DNA of 64,000 nt from Acidobacteria bacterium OLB17 (GCA_001567505.1 LLEU01000017.1:1-64000); one strand, 5' to 3'. Positions 25,707 to 35,835 are shown, counted from the stretch's first letter. Translations and numbers: made by a program. The notes: a model not told the origin generated them from the sequence alone.

Positions 25707-27241
25707 ATGAAGGCCGTTCTCATTTTCATCGTTGTCAGCATTTCGCTCGGCTTTGTTTCGTGTGCATCGCCGCGGGCCGATCTGCGTGCTCTCGTACCTG
25801 CCGAGACGATCATCTATCTCGAGACCGACGATATCGGAGCCTCTCTGCGTTCCGTCTTCGAAAGCCGTCCGCTAAAGGAAAGCAAGGTCAAGGTGCCGAA
25901 CCTCTCGGCCCTTGACGGCATCCAGGCGGCGGTAGCGATCACCGGGTTCGAGATGCACGAAGAGAAACTCTCGGACGAGCAAAGCGTCGGCAAGATCACG
26001 CCGAGATTCGCCCTGATCGCCGATACGCACGGCTGGAATTTTCAGGCTCGCGGCTTTGCCGAAACCAAGCTCGCCTCTTTCGTTGCCGACATCTACGGCG
26101 GTGAGCCAAAACTCGAAAAAAGCGAGAAGGAAGGCGGCTCGTACTACGCGTGGACGGCCGCCGACGGCAGAAAAGCGTTCGCACTCGTCATCGGAAGCAT
26201 GATCTATTTCGGGAACGACGAGTCCGTTATCGAGCACTGCCTGGCCGCCAAAAAAGGCGAGATGCCGGCGTTCGACGCAAAGGCCTTGCATCAGCCGAGC
26301 CCCGAGAACCTTGCATACGGCTATATCTCGCCCGACGGAATGGCACAGCTTGCGAACGTATTGGGCATCCGTCTCGCTTCCGAGAGCGCTGAGCAAGGCG
26401 AGGTGCGGACGGCGATCGCGGGGATCCTGCCGAGGCTGATCCGCGGGGCCGTGTCGGATGTTCATTGGACGGCGAAAAAGACGGACAAGGGCATCGAGGA
26501 CCGCTGGGAGATCGAAATGCCGAAGGAGATCGCGGCCGTGCTTTCCGAAACGCTGGCACCTTCGGACGAGCCTGCGGACCAGGCCGCCGCAAGCCTGATC
26601 CCGGCGAACGCCGTCTCGGCAACGCGTTACAGCTCCGTGATCCTCAGGTCGCGTGGCGAAGCATCGTTTTGACCGCGGAACACCTAAGCGATCCGTTCGC
26701 GGCGCGCGTTTTTTCGGAGATCGGCGCGTCGCTCTTCGAGCCCTACGGCGTGACGGATCCGGAGAAGTTCCTGAGCTCGATCGATGGCCGCATCGTCACG
26801 GCCGCGCTCAGCTCCGAGCAGGCCGCCGCGATCGTTCGGCCGAAGGTTGGCGAAGAACTGAAAGGGATCGCCGGCGAACTCGAACCGGGATCAAATGAGA
26901 AGGCCGGCGAACCGGCGGACACGGCCGTTACGTTCGTTGACGGCCTCGGCGTCCTTGGCGATAAGGACACGGTCGCGGCGTGCGCGTCGAAGGGAGCGAG
27001 ATCGCCCCTTGCGGAACAACTCCTGCTGCCGGGAAAGCCTTCGATCGTCACGGCCGCACGGGATGATGCCTCGATCCGCGAGATCGTGTCGTTCCTCGGA
27101 GACGAAAAGGACGCCGTCGGCGGGATCTTCGCGAACAGCCGGGCCGAGACGAGTTTCACGAGATCGGGCGTCGTGCGAACGACCGTGTCCGACCTCGGGT
27201 TCATCGGGTCGATCATCGGGATGCTTGCCGATACGAACTAG
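25707..27241 (+). CDS. Uncharacterised exported lipoprotein-like protein, frameshifted as assembled
   Basis: The ATG at 25707 starts a lipoprotein signal (VSISLGFVSCASP, Cys at the lipobox). The ~511-residue body (RALVPAETIIYLETDDIGA, FALIADTHGW, GYISPDGMAQLANVL) resembles DUF3352-type proteins in which a predicted beta/alpha repeat monitors per-object values; the resemblance is weak. The first frame ends at 26672. Near 26630-26640 coding moves to the frame ending at 27241 (DPQVAWRSIVLTAEHL to IGMLADTN). It is divergent from the SDR with a 40 bp gap. Confidence 0.65.
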
Positions 27242-27978
27242 GCCTTTGCCTTTTTTTTGTCCTCGCGTTTGAGGTGCCGGACGTTCTCCTCGATCCAGCG
27301 TTCCGCCGCATTGAAGTGAAAATACTTCCTTTCGTCGCGTCGGAATGCCGGCGTGTGGTTCAGCCGGCGGCCGTTCTCATCGGTCTTTGTCGGATGGACT
27401 ATGTGCAGCATTTCGTGGAACATCACGTATTCGACCACGAATCGCGGCACGGACTTGCTGTCGAGCGAGCGGCTGATCGAGATGACGCCATGGGTCGCGT
27501 CGTGGTGGCCGAGGATACGATAGGTCTTGCGGGCGGACCACGTAAGGACAGGCTTCTTGACACGCCGCTTGAAGTAACGCGCATTCAGGGCCGCGAATAT
27601 GGAATCAAGATCGTAAACCGTTCCTTCAGAAGAAGTTACGACCTTTCGCCCGCGTTCGCGTTTCATATCCGAGGCACGGTCGCGGATCTCCGGGCGGTCG
27701 ATATACGCCGAATAGAGCTGCCGCTTCTCGGCCGGTGCCTTTCGCCGGTAAAGTTTTGCCACGAGTATGTGCGCGAGGCCGCGATGTGCCGATAGCGGCA
27801 TCTGCCTGCATATCTCGCCGATACGCACGTAAACGCTGCCTTCCCGAATGCGGATGGTATGATTTATCCCGACGTAGGGGTAAAATGATACTTCGATCGG
27901 CGGTGTCCGTCGGAGGCCGTCGTATTTGGTGAATGCTTGTTGATATTCTTCGCGGATCTGCTGGAGAGTTGGCGGCAC
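27238..27978 (-). CDS. SprT-like zinc metalloprotease-type protein
   Basis: 246 residues. The zincin motif VMFHEMLHIVHP lies near residue 187, followed by a third-ligand region (NHTPAFRRDERKYFHF). Preceding strands (VLTWSARKTYRILGHHD, ISISRSLDSKSVP) match SprT-like domains, which in eukaryotes act on DNA-protein crosslinks; the bacterial role is unclear. The N-terminal ~110 residues are basic and of unknown fold. It is convergent with the gene at 25707 (4 bp overlap) and divergent from hrcA. Confidence 0.75.
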   Translation of the reverse strand: MPPTLQQIREEYQQAFTKYDGLRRTPPIEVSFYPYVGINHTIRIREGSVYVRIGEICRQMPLSAHRGLAHILVAKLYRRKAPAEKRQLYSAYIDRPEIRDRASDMKRERGRKVVTSSEGTVYDLDSIFAALNARYFKRRVKKPVLTWSARKTYRILGHHDATHGVISISRSLDSKSVPRFVVEYVMFHEMLHIVHPTKTDENGRRLNHTPAFRRDERKYFHFNAAERWIEENVRHLKREDKKKAKA

Positions 27979-27984
27979 AAACGT

Positions 27985-28037
27985 GTTAAACCTTTATTAA
28001 CGAAATTGTTGACATTTTGTCGGAAGAAATGTTATTC
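27985..28037 (+). promoter_or_regulatory. Weak promoter and small palindrome upstream of hrcA
   Basis: TTGACA at 28009-28014 is followed after 17 bp by TTATTC (28032-28037), a poor -10. Just upstream a GTTAA-N7-TTAAC inverted repeat occupies 27985-28001. I looked for the HrcA operator CIRCE (TTAGCACTC-N9-GAGTGCTAA) in this gap and between hrcA, grpE and dnaK and did not see it. Confidence 0.35.
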
Positions 28038-28072
28038 CTTGTATTGGGAAAAGCATACAGCCGACAGGCCGT

Positions 28073-29215
28073 ATGACACAAACTTACCCAAAAAAGCCTG
28101 TTAGCCCTCCCGGCCGCATCGAGAAACGCCCAGGTTTTCCCGATTCCCGCGGACAGGTAATACTCACAGCAATCATCAACGAACACTTTGTCACGGGTGA
28201 GCCCGTTGGGTCAAAAGTGCTCGCAAACCGTTTCGCGAATGCGAGCGGAATGAGTTCGGCAACCATCCGAAACGTGATGAGTGAGTTGGAAGAAATGGGA
28301 ATGCTCGAGCAGCCCCATACTTCGGCAGGCAGGATCCCGACCGATAAAGGTTATCGGTTTTACGTTGACAATCTGCTCGGTGTGCTAAGCATTTCGGACG
28401 GCGACCTCGACCGTATCGATCGCGAATACGGAAGGGGCGACCATCTGCCCGCTGAGACACCGGACAGGTTGATGGAGCGGACCTCGCGTCTGCTCTCTGC
28501 TCTTTCAAATAACGTAGGCATCGTGGTATCGCCGTCTTTGGCGAATGATCGCCTGCAACATATCGAGTTTGTCAATTTAAGTGACAACCGCATCCTCGTC
28601 GTGCTGGTCGCGTCGCCGAATATCGTCCACAACAAGATAATCCGGCTAAAGATGACCTTTACGAAGGAGGATCTCGAAAGAACGGCAAATTATCTGAATG
28701 CGGAGTTTGTCGGCAAGAGCCTTTCGGAGATACGTGCGGAGATCATGGTGCTTATGCACCAGGAGAAAACGCTTTTTGACAAACTGCTGCAGACGGCCGT
28801 CATCCTTTGCTCGCAGAGCATCGAAGATGACGAGGACCGTCTCGGCGAAGTTTTCGTGGACGGCACGTCGAACATCCTTACAAAGGGCGACTTTGCCGAC
28901 CTCGAACGCCTTCGTGAGCTTTTGCTTACGATCGGCGAAAAGTCGCGTCTGATGCAGATCCTGAACGAATGCATCGGAACGGCGACAGCGGCCACGGGTG
29001 ACATTTCCGTCATCATTGGCGGCGAGAACCGAACGCCTTCGCTTCAAAACTGTGCCCTTATCTCGGCCCCATACCGGATAGGCAACAGTTCGGCGGTCGG
29101 AACACTGAGCGTCCTCGGCCCGACGCGTATCGAATACGGACGAATGATGTCGATCGTTTCCTACGTCGCGAAGATGCTCGAACAGATGATGGCAGCCGAC
29201 ATCTCTGAAAATTAG
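28073..29215 (+). CDS. hrcA: Heat-inducible transcription repressor HrcA
   Basis: 380 residues. The N-terminal winged helix carries the HrcA signature: NEHFVTGEPVGSKVLANRF, GMSSATIRNVMSELEEMG and LEQPHTSAGRIPTDKGYRFYVD. The GAF-like and insert domains follow, ending with the conserved ISAPYRIGNSSAVGTLSVLGPTRIEYGRMMSIV. HrcA represses the dnaK/groE heat-shock operons by binding CIRCE and is folded by GroEL. It heads the operon with grpE and dnaK, so autoregulation is expected, although no CIRCE is visible. Confidence 0.96.
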   Translation: MTQTYPKKPVSPPGRIEKRPGFPDSRGQVILTAIINEHFVTGEPVGSKVLANRFANASGMSSATIRNVMSELEEMGMLEQPHTSAGRIPTDKGYRFYVDNLLGVLSISDGDLDRIDREYGRGDHLPAETPDRLMERTSRLLSALSNNVGIVVSPSLANDRLQHIEFVNLSDNRILVVLVASPNIVHNKIIRLKMTFTKEDLERTANYLNAEFVGKSLSEIRAEIMVLMHQEKTLFDKLLQTAVILCSQSIEDDEDRLGEVFVDGTSNILTKGDFADLERLRELLLTIGEKSRLMQILNECIGTATAATGDISVIIGGENRTPSLQNCALISAPYRIGNSSAVGTLSVLGPTRIEYGRMMSIVSYVAKMLEQMMAADISEN

Positions 29216-29277
29216 ACCCCGAAATTGGCCTTTATCGTGGGCCGTCCAAAATATTTCGTAAGTCCATTTCTAACAAA

Positions 29278-30177
29278 ATGAGCGCTCAGGAAAACATTCC
29301 ACAGCCGGAGGATCTCGAGAACGATATCGAGGACAGCGGGCCGTCGATCGACGATTTTTTCCGCCAGCTCGAAGAGAAGGAACGCGATCTTCAGATCACG
29401 GCCGACCTCTCGATCGAGATCGCCGAGCTGGATATCGATCTCGATCAGCCCGCGCAGTCCTTCGTTGAGAACGAGATCGCACTTGAGCGCGGCGGCGAAG
29501 TAAGTTCGGCCAATTCGGCCAACGTGCCGAAGGCGAGATCTTCCGCTCCGCAGCCGGCCTCGACGGCGCCCGAACAGCCAAAGGGCCGCGATCCAAAGCT
29601 CGAAGGCGAGCTTGCCGAACTCAGGCGAAAGGTCGCCGAACTTAAGCTCGAGCGTTCGGAGCTTGCTGAAAAGAAAGATCAGCAGCTAAAGGATTTTGAG
29701 AATTTCAAGTATCGCGTCGATCGCGAACGTCGCGGTTCGTTCATCGATCAGATCGCAAATCTCGCAACGCAGATGCTGCCGGTGCTCGACAATCTGAATC
29801 GGGCCATCGATGCTGTCCCGGCACACGCCGAGGAGCACGATCCGGCATTCACGCATTTCTTCCAGGGCATCGTCCTTGTCAGTCAGCAGGTGAACGAGGT
29901 TTTCGCGGGTATGGGCGTTGAGCCGATCAAGGCGATCGGCGAGCCTTTCGATCCGCATCTTCACGAGGCTGTCGCCGTCGTCGAAGATCCGCAGAAGAAG
30001 ACCGGCACGGTCGTCGAAGAGATGCTCCGCGGCTACAAGATCGGGAACAAGGTCATCCGCCATTCGATGGTAAAGGTCGTTACGGCCGGGCAGCCTGCCA
30101 AACCCGCGAATGAGCCGCCGCCGTCCGAGCCGTCAGAAGGCGGCGATCTCGGCGGCGAGATGATCGAGAGATTTTGA
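29278..30177 (+). CDS. grpE: Nucleotide exchange factor GrpE with a long acidic N-terminus
   Basis: 299 residues, about 100 more than usual. The GrpE core (residues ~115-275) has the coiled-coil ELRRKVAELKLERSELAEKK, FENFKYRVDRER, LPVLDNLNRAID, and the beta-wing PFDPHLHEAV ... GTVVEEMLRGYKIGNKVIRHSMVKV. The first ~110 residues are acidic and low in complexity (EDLENDIEDSGPSIDDFFRQ) and probably disordered. GrpE releases ADP from DnaK. It lies 20 bp upstream of dnaK. Confidence 0.95.
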   Translation: MSAQENIPQPEDLENDIEDSGPSIDDFFRQLEEKERDLQITADLSIEIAELDIDLDQPAQSFVENEIALERGGEVSSANSANVPKARSSAPQPASTAPEQPKGRDPKLEGELAELRRKVAELKLERSELAEKKDQQLKDFENFKYRVDRERRGSFIDQIANLATQMLPVLDNLNRAIDAVPAHAEEHDPAFTHFFQGIVLVSQQVNEVFAGMGVEPIKAIGEPFDPHLHEAVAVVEDPQKKTGTVVEEMLRGYKIGNKVIRHSMVKVVTAGQPAKPANEPPPSEPSEGGDLGGEMIERF

Positions 30178-30197
30178 AACAGGGAAACTAGAACACT

Positions 30198-32003
30198 ATG
30201 GGTAAAGTAATTGGCATCGATCTTGGCACCACGAACTGCTGCGTTTCCGTTCTGGAAGGCGGCGCCGTGCAGATCATTTCGAACAAAGAGGGCGGCCGCA
30301 CGACGCCTTCGGTCGTTGGTTTCACGGACAAGGACGAGCGCCTTGTCGGCCAGATCGCCAAGCGCCAGGCCGTAACGAATGCGGCGAATACGCTGTTCGC
30401 GATCAAGCGGCTTATCGGCCGAAAGTTCGATGCGCCGGAAGTCGAGAAGATGCGTTCGAGCGTGCCGTTCGAGATCGTGAAAGCTCCGAACGGCGACGCG
30501 CACATTCGCGTGCTCGACCGCATCTACAGCCCGCCCGAGATCTCCGCGATCATCCTGCAGCGTCTCAAGCTCTCTGCCGAAGAATTCCTCGGCGACAAGG
30601 TCACGGAAGCGATCATCACCGTTCCCGCATATTTTGACGATATGCAGCGGCAGGCCACACGCGACGCCGGCAAGATCGCGGGCCTCGAGGTCGAAAGGAT
30701 CATCAACGAGCCTACGGCCGCGGCCCTCGCTTACGGATTCGGAAAAGCCAAGCACGAGAAGATCGTTGTTTATGACCTTGGCGGCGGTACGTTCGACGTT
30801 TCCATTATGGAGATCCAGGACGGCGTCTTTGACGTGCTCGCAACAAGCGGCAACACGTTCCTCGGTGGCGAGGATTTTGACGAACGTATCATCGACTGGC
30901 TCATCGAAGGCTTTAAGGCCGAGAACGGACTCGATCTTCGCAACGACCGCCTCGCGCTTCAGCGTTTGAAGGAAGCGGCCGAACGTGCAAAATGCGAACT
31001 CTCGTCCGTAATGGAAACGACGATCAGCCTGCCGTTCATTGCTGCCGATGCGACGGGCCCGAAACATATTAACGCGGTCCTAAAACGCGAGAAATTCGAA
31101 GAGCTTGTCCGCGACCTCGTGGAATCTTCCGTCGAGCCGTGTCAGAAAGCACTTTGGGACGCGAAACTCAAAGAATCGGATATCGACAAAGTGATCCTTG
31201 TCGGCGGCCAGACGCGTTCGCCGATCATCGCACGGACCGTGACCGAGGTCTTCGGCAAAGAGCCGTCGGCCGAGATCAATCCGGATGAAGTTGTCGCGAT
31301 GGGTGCGGCAATTCAGGGCGGCGTCCTTACGGGCGACGTCAAGGATATCGTCCTGCTCGACGTTCTGCCGCTGAGCCTCGGCGTTGAGACGCGCGGCGGC
31401 CTTTTTGCGAAGATCATCAACCGCAATCAGACGATCCCGCTTCAGTCAACGATGACGTTCACGACCGTCGTCGATAATCAGCCTTCGGTCGAGATCCACA
31501 TCCTTCAGGGCGAACGCGAGATCGCGAGCGCGAACCGCAGCCTCGGCAAGTTCGAGCTGGTCGGCATTCCGCCGGCACCTCGCGGCGTTCCGCAGGTCGA
31601 TGTTACGTTCGAGATCGACGCGAACGGCCTCGTTAACGTCTCGGCTCGGGATAAGATGACCGGCCTCGAACAGGCGATGCAGATCACGCCGGCCTCGGGG
31701 CTTTCTCCGGACGAGATCGAACGCCTTATCATCGAGGCGGAAACGTCCGTCGAAAAGGACAAGGTCTCAAAAGAGCTCATTATGGAGCGCAACCGCCTGG
31801 ATTCGCTAATCCGCAATGCCCGACGGGCGTTGACCGAGGTCGGCAAAGGCCTGCCTCCCGAGGAACAGCAGACGATCGTCGCAACCTTGAAGGAAGCCGA
31901 AGAACGGCTCAATTCCGACAGCCTCGACGAGATCAGGGACAACCTTGCCGCGGTCGAAGGTGCGGCGAACCGCATAACCGCTGCGATGCTCGCGATGGCC
32001 TAA
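30198..32003 (+). CDS. dnaK: Chaperone DnaK (Hsp70)
   Basis: 601 residues. It starts [17 protein letters not shown]. Phosphate loops [13 protein letters not shown] and [12 protein letters not shown], the linker [14 protein letters not shown], a substrate-binding beta domain and a shortened lid are present. It ends at TAAMLAMA, about 35 residues shorter than E. coli DnaK, lacking the disordered acidic tail. Consensus GRSTPSVV and substrate-binding blocks look intact, so an active chaperone is expected. A terminator follows at 32043-32081. Confidence 0.97.
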   Translation: MGKVIGIDLGTTNCCVSVLEGGAVQIISNKEGGRTTPSVVGFTDKDERLVGQIAKRQAVTNAANTLFAIKRLIGRKFDAPEVEKMRSSVPFEIVKAPNGDAHIRVLDRIYSPPEISAIILQRLKLSAEEFLGDKVTEAIITVPAYFDDMQRQATRDAGKIAGLEVERIINEPTAAALAYGFGKAKHEKIVVYDLGGGTFDVSIMEIQDGVFDVLATSGNTFLGGEDFDERIIDWLIEGFKAENGLDLRNDRLALQRLKEAAERAKCELSSVMETTISLPFIAADATGPKHINAVLKREKFEELVRDLVESSVEPCQKALWDAKLKESDIDKVILVGGQTRSPIIARTVTEVFGKEPSAEINPDEVVAMGAAIQGGVLTGDVKDIVLLDVLPLSLGVETRGGLFAKIINRNQTIPLQSTMTFTTVVDNQPSVEIHILQGEREIASANRSLGKFELVGIPPAPRGVPQVDVTFEIDANGLVNVSARDKMTGLEQAMQITPASGLSPDEIERLIIEAETSVEKDKVSKELIMERNRLDSLIRNARRALTEVGKGLPPEEQQTIVATLKEAEERLNSDSLDEIRDNLAAVEGAANRITAAMLAMA

Positions 32004-32042
32004 GCTTGAGAAACTCCCGCCGATATATCAAAATAATAGTTT

Positions 32043-32081
32043 GGCGTCAGATCAACGATCGAAGTTGTCTGGCGCCTTTTT
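32043..32081 (+). terminator. Rho-independent terminator between dnaK and dnaJ
   Basis: A long stem pairs 32043-32056 with 32064-32076 (GGCGTCAGA... with ...TCTGGCGCC, one bulge and one G-T) around a 7-base loop, followed by TTTTT. It would end or attenuate the hrcA-grpE-dnaK transcript, so dnaJ may be expressed at a lower level or from its own promoter. Confidence 0.75.
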
Positions 32082-32143
32082 AAGTTCGGCCTGCGCGAGG
32101 GCATAATTGCCTGTTGACGGTACGCGACGGCCTTTTGATTTCG

Positions 32144-33247
32144 ATGACCAAGAGAGATTATTACGAAATACTCAGCGTCACCCGCACGGCGACGGATGTC
32201 GAGATAAAGCGGGCATATCGCTCGCTTGCGCTTCAATATCATCCGGATAAGAATCCGAACGACCCCGAGGCCGAGGAGAAGTTCAAGGAAGCTGCCGAGG
32301 CGTATTCCGTCCTCAGCGATCAGCAGAAACGCGCGGCCTACGATCGATTCGGGCACCAGGCGTCGGTGCCGGCGCAGGTGCTGGTGCGGCCGGATTCTCG
32401 AATTTTGACGATATCTTCGAGATGTTCGGGTTCGGCGATATGTTCGGCGGCGGCCGCACATCGCGTCGGACGAGCGTACAGCGCGGCTCCGACCTGCGCT
32501 ACGATCTTGAGATCACGCTTGAAGAAGCTGCTTCCGGCAAGGATGAAACGCTTCGCATTCCGCGGCTTGAGACCTGCGGCGAATGTTCGGGTTCGGGAGC
32601 CGAAAAAGGAACGTCGGCCGAGACGTGCGCAAACTGCGGCGGTTCCGGGCAGACGCGTTACAGCCAGGGGTTCTTCAGCGTTATGCGGACGTGCTCGGCC
32701 TGTCGCGGCCAAGGGAAGACGATCAAGTCGCCCTGTACGAAATGCCGCGGCGCAGGACGCGTCGAAAAAGAGAAGACGATCGACATAAAGATCCCGGCCG
32801 GCGTCGAAACGGGGTTCGCGGCTGCGTGTCTCGGGCGAAGGCGAGGCCGGTTTGGGCGGCGGGCCTTCGGGCGATCTTTACGTCGTCCTGCACGTAAAGG
32901 ATCACGAACGCTTCGAGCGGCAGGCTTCCGATCTTTATTCCGCCGAGCCGATCACATTCGCGCAGGCCGCCCTCGGCGCCGAGATCACGGTCACGACGCT
33001 TGACGGCGAAGAGACGCTGAAGATCCCGGCAGGGACGCAGACGGGCACCGTCTTTCGGATAAAAGGGCAGGGAATGCCGAACCTTGGCGGACGCGGCAAG
33101 GGCGACCTTTTCGTCGCCGTGACCGTCATTACGCCGCGGTCGCTTACAAAAGAGCAGCGAAAGGTGCTCGAACAGCTTGCCGAGGTCGAGGCCAAGGATC
33201 TTTCCGACCCGTCATTCGTTCAGAAGGTTCGGAATATTTTCGGCTAA
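32144..33247 (+). CDS. dnaJ: Chaperone protein DnaJ (Hsp40), two frameshifts as assembled
   Basis: The ATG at 32144 gives the J domain ([29 protein letters not shown] with HPD). The first frame is lost near 32355-32362; another frame continues with a Gly/Ala run and [17 protein letters not shown], then the four zinc motifs [24 protein letters not shown] and CTKCRGAG. Near 32815 one extra base (GGGGTTCG) shifts again; the C-terminal domain [18 protein letters not shown] to [10 protein letters not shown] reads in the frame ending at 33247. Joined, it is a normal ~367-residue DnaJ with every domain. Two shifts in such a gene suggest sequence errors. Confidence 0.93.
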
Positions 33248-33265
33248 GATCGATCGGCGTTAAGA

Positions 33266-33745
33266 ATGATCTCTAACGAAGAATTTCTCCGTGCGATGAG
33301 CAATTTCGCGAGCGGCGTGACCGTTATCACGACGCGCGACAAGGCCGGAGTTCCGCACGGGATCACCGTGAGCGCGTTCTGTTCGCTTTCGGCCGAGCCG
33401 CCGCTCGTCCTTGCCTGCATCAACAAGTCCACAGGCAGCCATTACGCATTCATCGAACGCGGGGCGTTCGTCGTGCACATTCTCGGCGAGCATCAACGCC
33501 ACATCTCGGAGCAGTTTGCCGAGCCTCTTTTGGACAAATTCGCGGGAATGCCGCTGCTTGAAACGCCGAGCGGCCTGCCCGTCATCGAAGGCGCGCTCGT
33601 GACGCTCGAATGTACTCTCGTGCAGCCCTACGACGGAGGCGATCACAGCATTCTTGTCGGGAAGATCGAGAGTGCGGAGGTGATGGACGCGCGGCCTTTG
33701 CTCTATTTTCGCGGCGACTATCGTCGGCTCGACGCCGGCGATTAG
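33266..33745 (+). CDS. Flavin reductase family protein (HpaC/RutF-like)
   Basis: 159 residues with the FMN-binding split-barrel pattern: FLRAMSNFASGVTVITTRD, the flavin loop GITVSAFCSLSAEPPLVLACIN, and HSILVGKIESAEVMDARPLLYFRGDYRRL at the end. These enzymes supply reduced flavin to monooxygenases or act as NAD(P)H:FMN reductases. No partner oxygenase is adjacent. It starts 18 bp after dnaJ and overlaps the convergent yqeY-like gene by 4 bp. Confidence 0.92.
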   Translation: MISNEEFLRAMSNFASGVTVITTRDKAGVPHGITVSAFCSLSAEPPLVLACINKSTGSHYAFIERGAFVVHILGEHQRHISEQFAEPLLDKFAGMPLLETPSGLPVIEGALVTLECTLVQPYDGGDHSILVGKIESAEVMDARPLLYFRGDYRRLDAGD

Positions 33746-34191
33746 GAGAGGCGTTTCTTTACGGCCTCGCTGACGAGCTTGCCGTCGGCCGTCTTGCCTG
33801 CAAGCTTCGCCATCGCGGCCTTCATCAAGACACCCATTTCCTTCATCGACGAAGCACCTGTCTCGGCGGCCGCGGCCTCGACCGCAGCATCGATCTCGTC
33901 CTGCGTTGCGGCCTGCGGCAGGTAAACCTCGATAACGGCGATCTCAGCGGCCTCTTTTGCGGCAAGTTCGCTGCGGCCCGCCTTCTCGTAGCTTTCGATC
34001 GAATCGCGCCGCTGTTTTACGAGCGACTGCAGGGCCTTCGTCACCTCTTCGTCCGTCAGCTCGCCGCCTTTTTCGATAAAGCGGTTCATCAAACTCGCCT
34101 TCACCATCCGCAGCGTGCCGACGCGTTCGGCATCCTTCGCCTTCATCGCCGCAGTCAGGTCCGCGACGATCGTGTCTTTTAATGAGGTCAT
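33742..34191 (-). CDS. GatB/YqeY domain-containing protein
   Basis: 149 residues matching the YqeY family: LKDTIVADLTAAMKAKDAERVGTLRMVKASL, a helix pair with QSLVKQRRDSIESYEKAGRSELAAKEAAEI, then VYLPQAATQDEIDAAV and MGVLMKAAMAKLAGKTADGKLVSEAVKKRL. It resembles the tail domain of GatB, which binds tRNA, but the stand-alone protein has no settled function. Flanked by a convergent flavin reductase. Confidence 0.94.
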   Translation of the reverse strand: MTSLKDTIVADLTAAMKAKDAERVGTLRMVKASLMNRFIEKGGELTDEEVTKALQSLVKQRRDSIESYEKAGRSELAAKEAAEIAVIEVYLPQAATQDEIDAAVEAAAAETGASSMKEMGVLMKAAMAKLAGKTADGKLVSEAVKKRLS

Positions 34192-34363
34192 TTTCGTTTG
34201 TTCTGTCTTGGCGTTATTTGTCTATCGATGATAGCGCACTTCGTTGAAAGAAGCGTTGCCTTGCGCGCTCCGGGCCGGCATTTCATCTGCCGGGATGTCG
34301 TCGGCTGATGCAGCCTTGCCTTCCGAGCAAGGCGACGGTTTTTAGGACGGCTCGAAAAAGGGG

Positions 34364-35068
34364 CTACGGCACGAACGTGTACAGGATGCGGCCGGTCACC
34401 TTTACCGGATGTCCTTTCAGTGTAGTTGGGGAGAATTTCGAGTAGCACGCGGCGGCTCTTGAAGGAGCAGCAAGCAGCGGATGTCCCGAAATGACTTCGG
34501 CCGTCATTACTTTGCCTTTTTCGTCTATCAATATACGGATCGCAACGGTTCCCGTCGCTCGCATGCGACGGGCAGCCTCCGGATACACAGGCTTTTTAAG
34601 ATCGGTCGCTTTTCCGTTGAGAACACCGCCTATGATGGGCTGGGGGCTAACTGTTTTCACATTTTCGATCCGGGTATTAGTGGTCGGAGCGACAAACTTG
34701 AACTCGACCCAATGTCTCTCATCCTTGTCATTCTTGTTGTCCCTCAAGGGTTCGAATTTCACGCTTTCGGCCTCTCTCTTTGCATAGGCTCGCAACGCCT
34801 CGAGTCCTGGAGATTCGTAATTCGGACACGTCCAGTCGGGTCCCTGAACCTGTATGACATCCTTAACCTTGCCGCTCTCATCGACGTTTACCTCGACGAG
34901 CAGTGTGCCGTAAATGCCCGCGGCCTTTGCAGCTTCCGGCATAATAATGGCCGGAGATTTCACGATCTTTCGGCTTGCGGGTTCAGGATCCTGCGAATAC
35001 GCCAGGCCGCACAGCAGCAGAGCGTAAACAAAAATGAGCAAAACTCTGCGAATTGAAATGGCAAACAT
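34364..35068 (-). CDS. Exported protein with two TonB C-terminal-like domains
   Basis: 234 residues. Signal peptide VLLIFVYALLLCGLAYSQ. Two TonB_C-like modules follow: one around GIYGTLLVEVNVDESGKVKDV (residues ~50-120) and one around YPEAARRMRATGTVAIRILIDEKGKV (~160-230). The linker lacks a Pro-rich spacer, so it is not a classical TonB energy transducer; exported proteins of this type with TonB-like domains are common in Acidobacteriota. Function unknown. Confidence 0.8.
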   Translation of the reverse strand: MFAISIRRVLLIFVYALLLCGLAYSQDPEPASRKIVKSPAIIMPEAAKAAGIYGTLLVEVNVDESGKVKDVIQVQGPDWTCPNYESPGLEALRAYAKREAESVKFEPLRDNKNDKDERHWVEFKFVAPTTNTRIENVKTVSPQPIIGGVLNGKATDLKKPVYPEAARRMRATGTVAIRILIDEKGKVMTAEVISGHPLLAAPSRAAACYSKFSPTTLKGHPVKVTGRILYTFVP

Positions 35069-35835
35069 TTAACGAAAATACCAAAAATTGCCTTCATACT
35101 ACAAATAGTTTTTATGCGGACGGAAGGATGGCCTGATGAATCTCGGGTTCGGATTCAGGTTTTGAGTGCGGACTGTGCGGACTGTGTCGTTTTGTGCGGA
35201 TCGTGCGTTTTGTGCTTCAAGCGGAGGGCAAGGCCGGATATTATTACAAAGCCTTGGTCTTTGAAAACTCTTGAATCGCCGCTTTTGCTAGTGGATAGCG
35301 AGTTGGGAAGCAATTTCCGCGAATTTTGTTCCACCCTGTTCCACTTGTTCCACCACACGCGGAATGGAACAAACATCAGGCCCCGGGATCAAATACGGCA
35401 CATTTCGGCTGCGCCATAATGCAGTGCGGCAAGCCGCCGGAACGGCATTTTCCCGAAGGGCAATTAGCCACGTGCTTTAGCACGTGGTCAACGAGCACCC
35501 ACCGTCAACCGGAGCGTGTGAAACACGCGACACCTTAGCTCCGTAGGAGCGTCATCTTTGTAGCACAGGATGCCGAACCCAAATCACCGGAGCGTGTGAA
35601 ACACGCGACAGGCCTCTTGTCGGCGGCAAGCCGCCTCCAGGATGTTCTGGTGGACGGTAACCCCACGTTCCGCTTCGCTCCACGTGGGGCTACGTGCTGT
35701 CGCTCCTGCCGGAGCTATTGTCGGCGGCAAAGCCGCTCCGGGATGAGGTTTGGGGATCGAGTTCTACAAATATGTCGCTCCTACGGAGCTGGGACTCGCC
35801 AGACTCGCCAGACTCGCCAGACTCGCCCGGCCCGC
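35069..35835. repeat. Intergenic cluster of hairpin (REP-like) repeats and a short tandem repeat
   Basis: About 770 bp with no credible gene. It holds many small palindromes: CCACGTGC-TTTA-GCACGTGG (35468-35487); GCGTGT-GAA-ACACGC twice (35514-35528 and 35592-35606), inside a 24 bp direct repeat (35509-35532 / 35587-35610); GCTCC-N3/4-GGAGC at 35538-35550, 35702-35715 and 35777-35789; GGCGGC-AA-GCCGCC at 35622-35635; a CCCCACGT/ACGTGGGG pair near 35660-35693. Four copies of a 9 bp unit (ACTCGCCAG-type) occupy 35794-35829. The mix looks like degenerate REP/MITE-type repeats accumulated between convergent-end and promoter regions. Confidence 0.7.

Noticed and set aside
30033..31067. 344-codon minus-strand ORF across grpE/dnaK
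   Set aside because: It is antisense to two strongly conserved genes and has the Arg/Asp-rich composition of a shadow frame.
33610..34182. 190-codon plus-strand ORF opposite the YqeY gene
   Set aside because: YqeY on the other strand is a clear family match; this frame is Arg/Leu-rich shadow.
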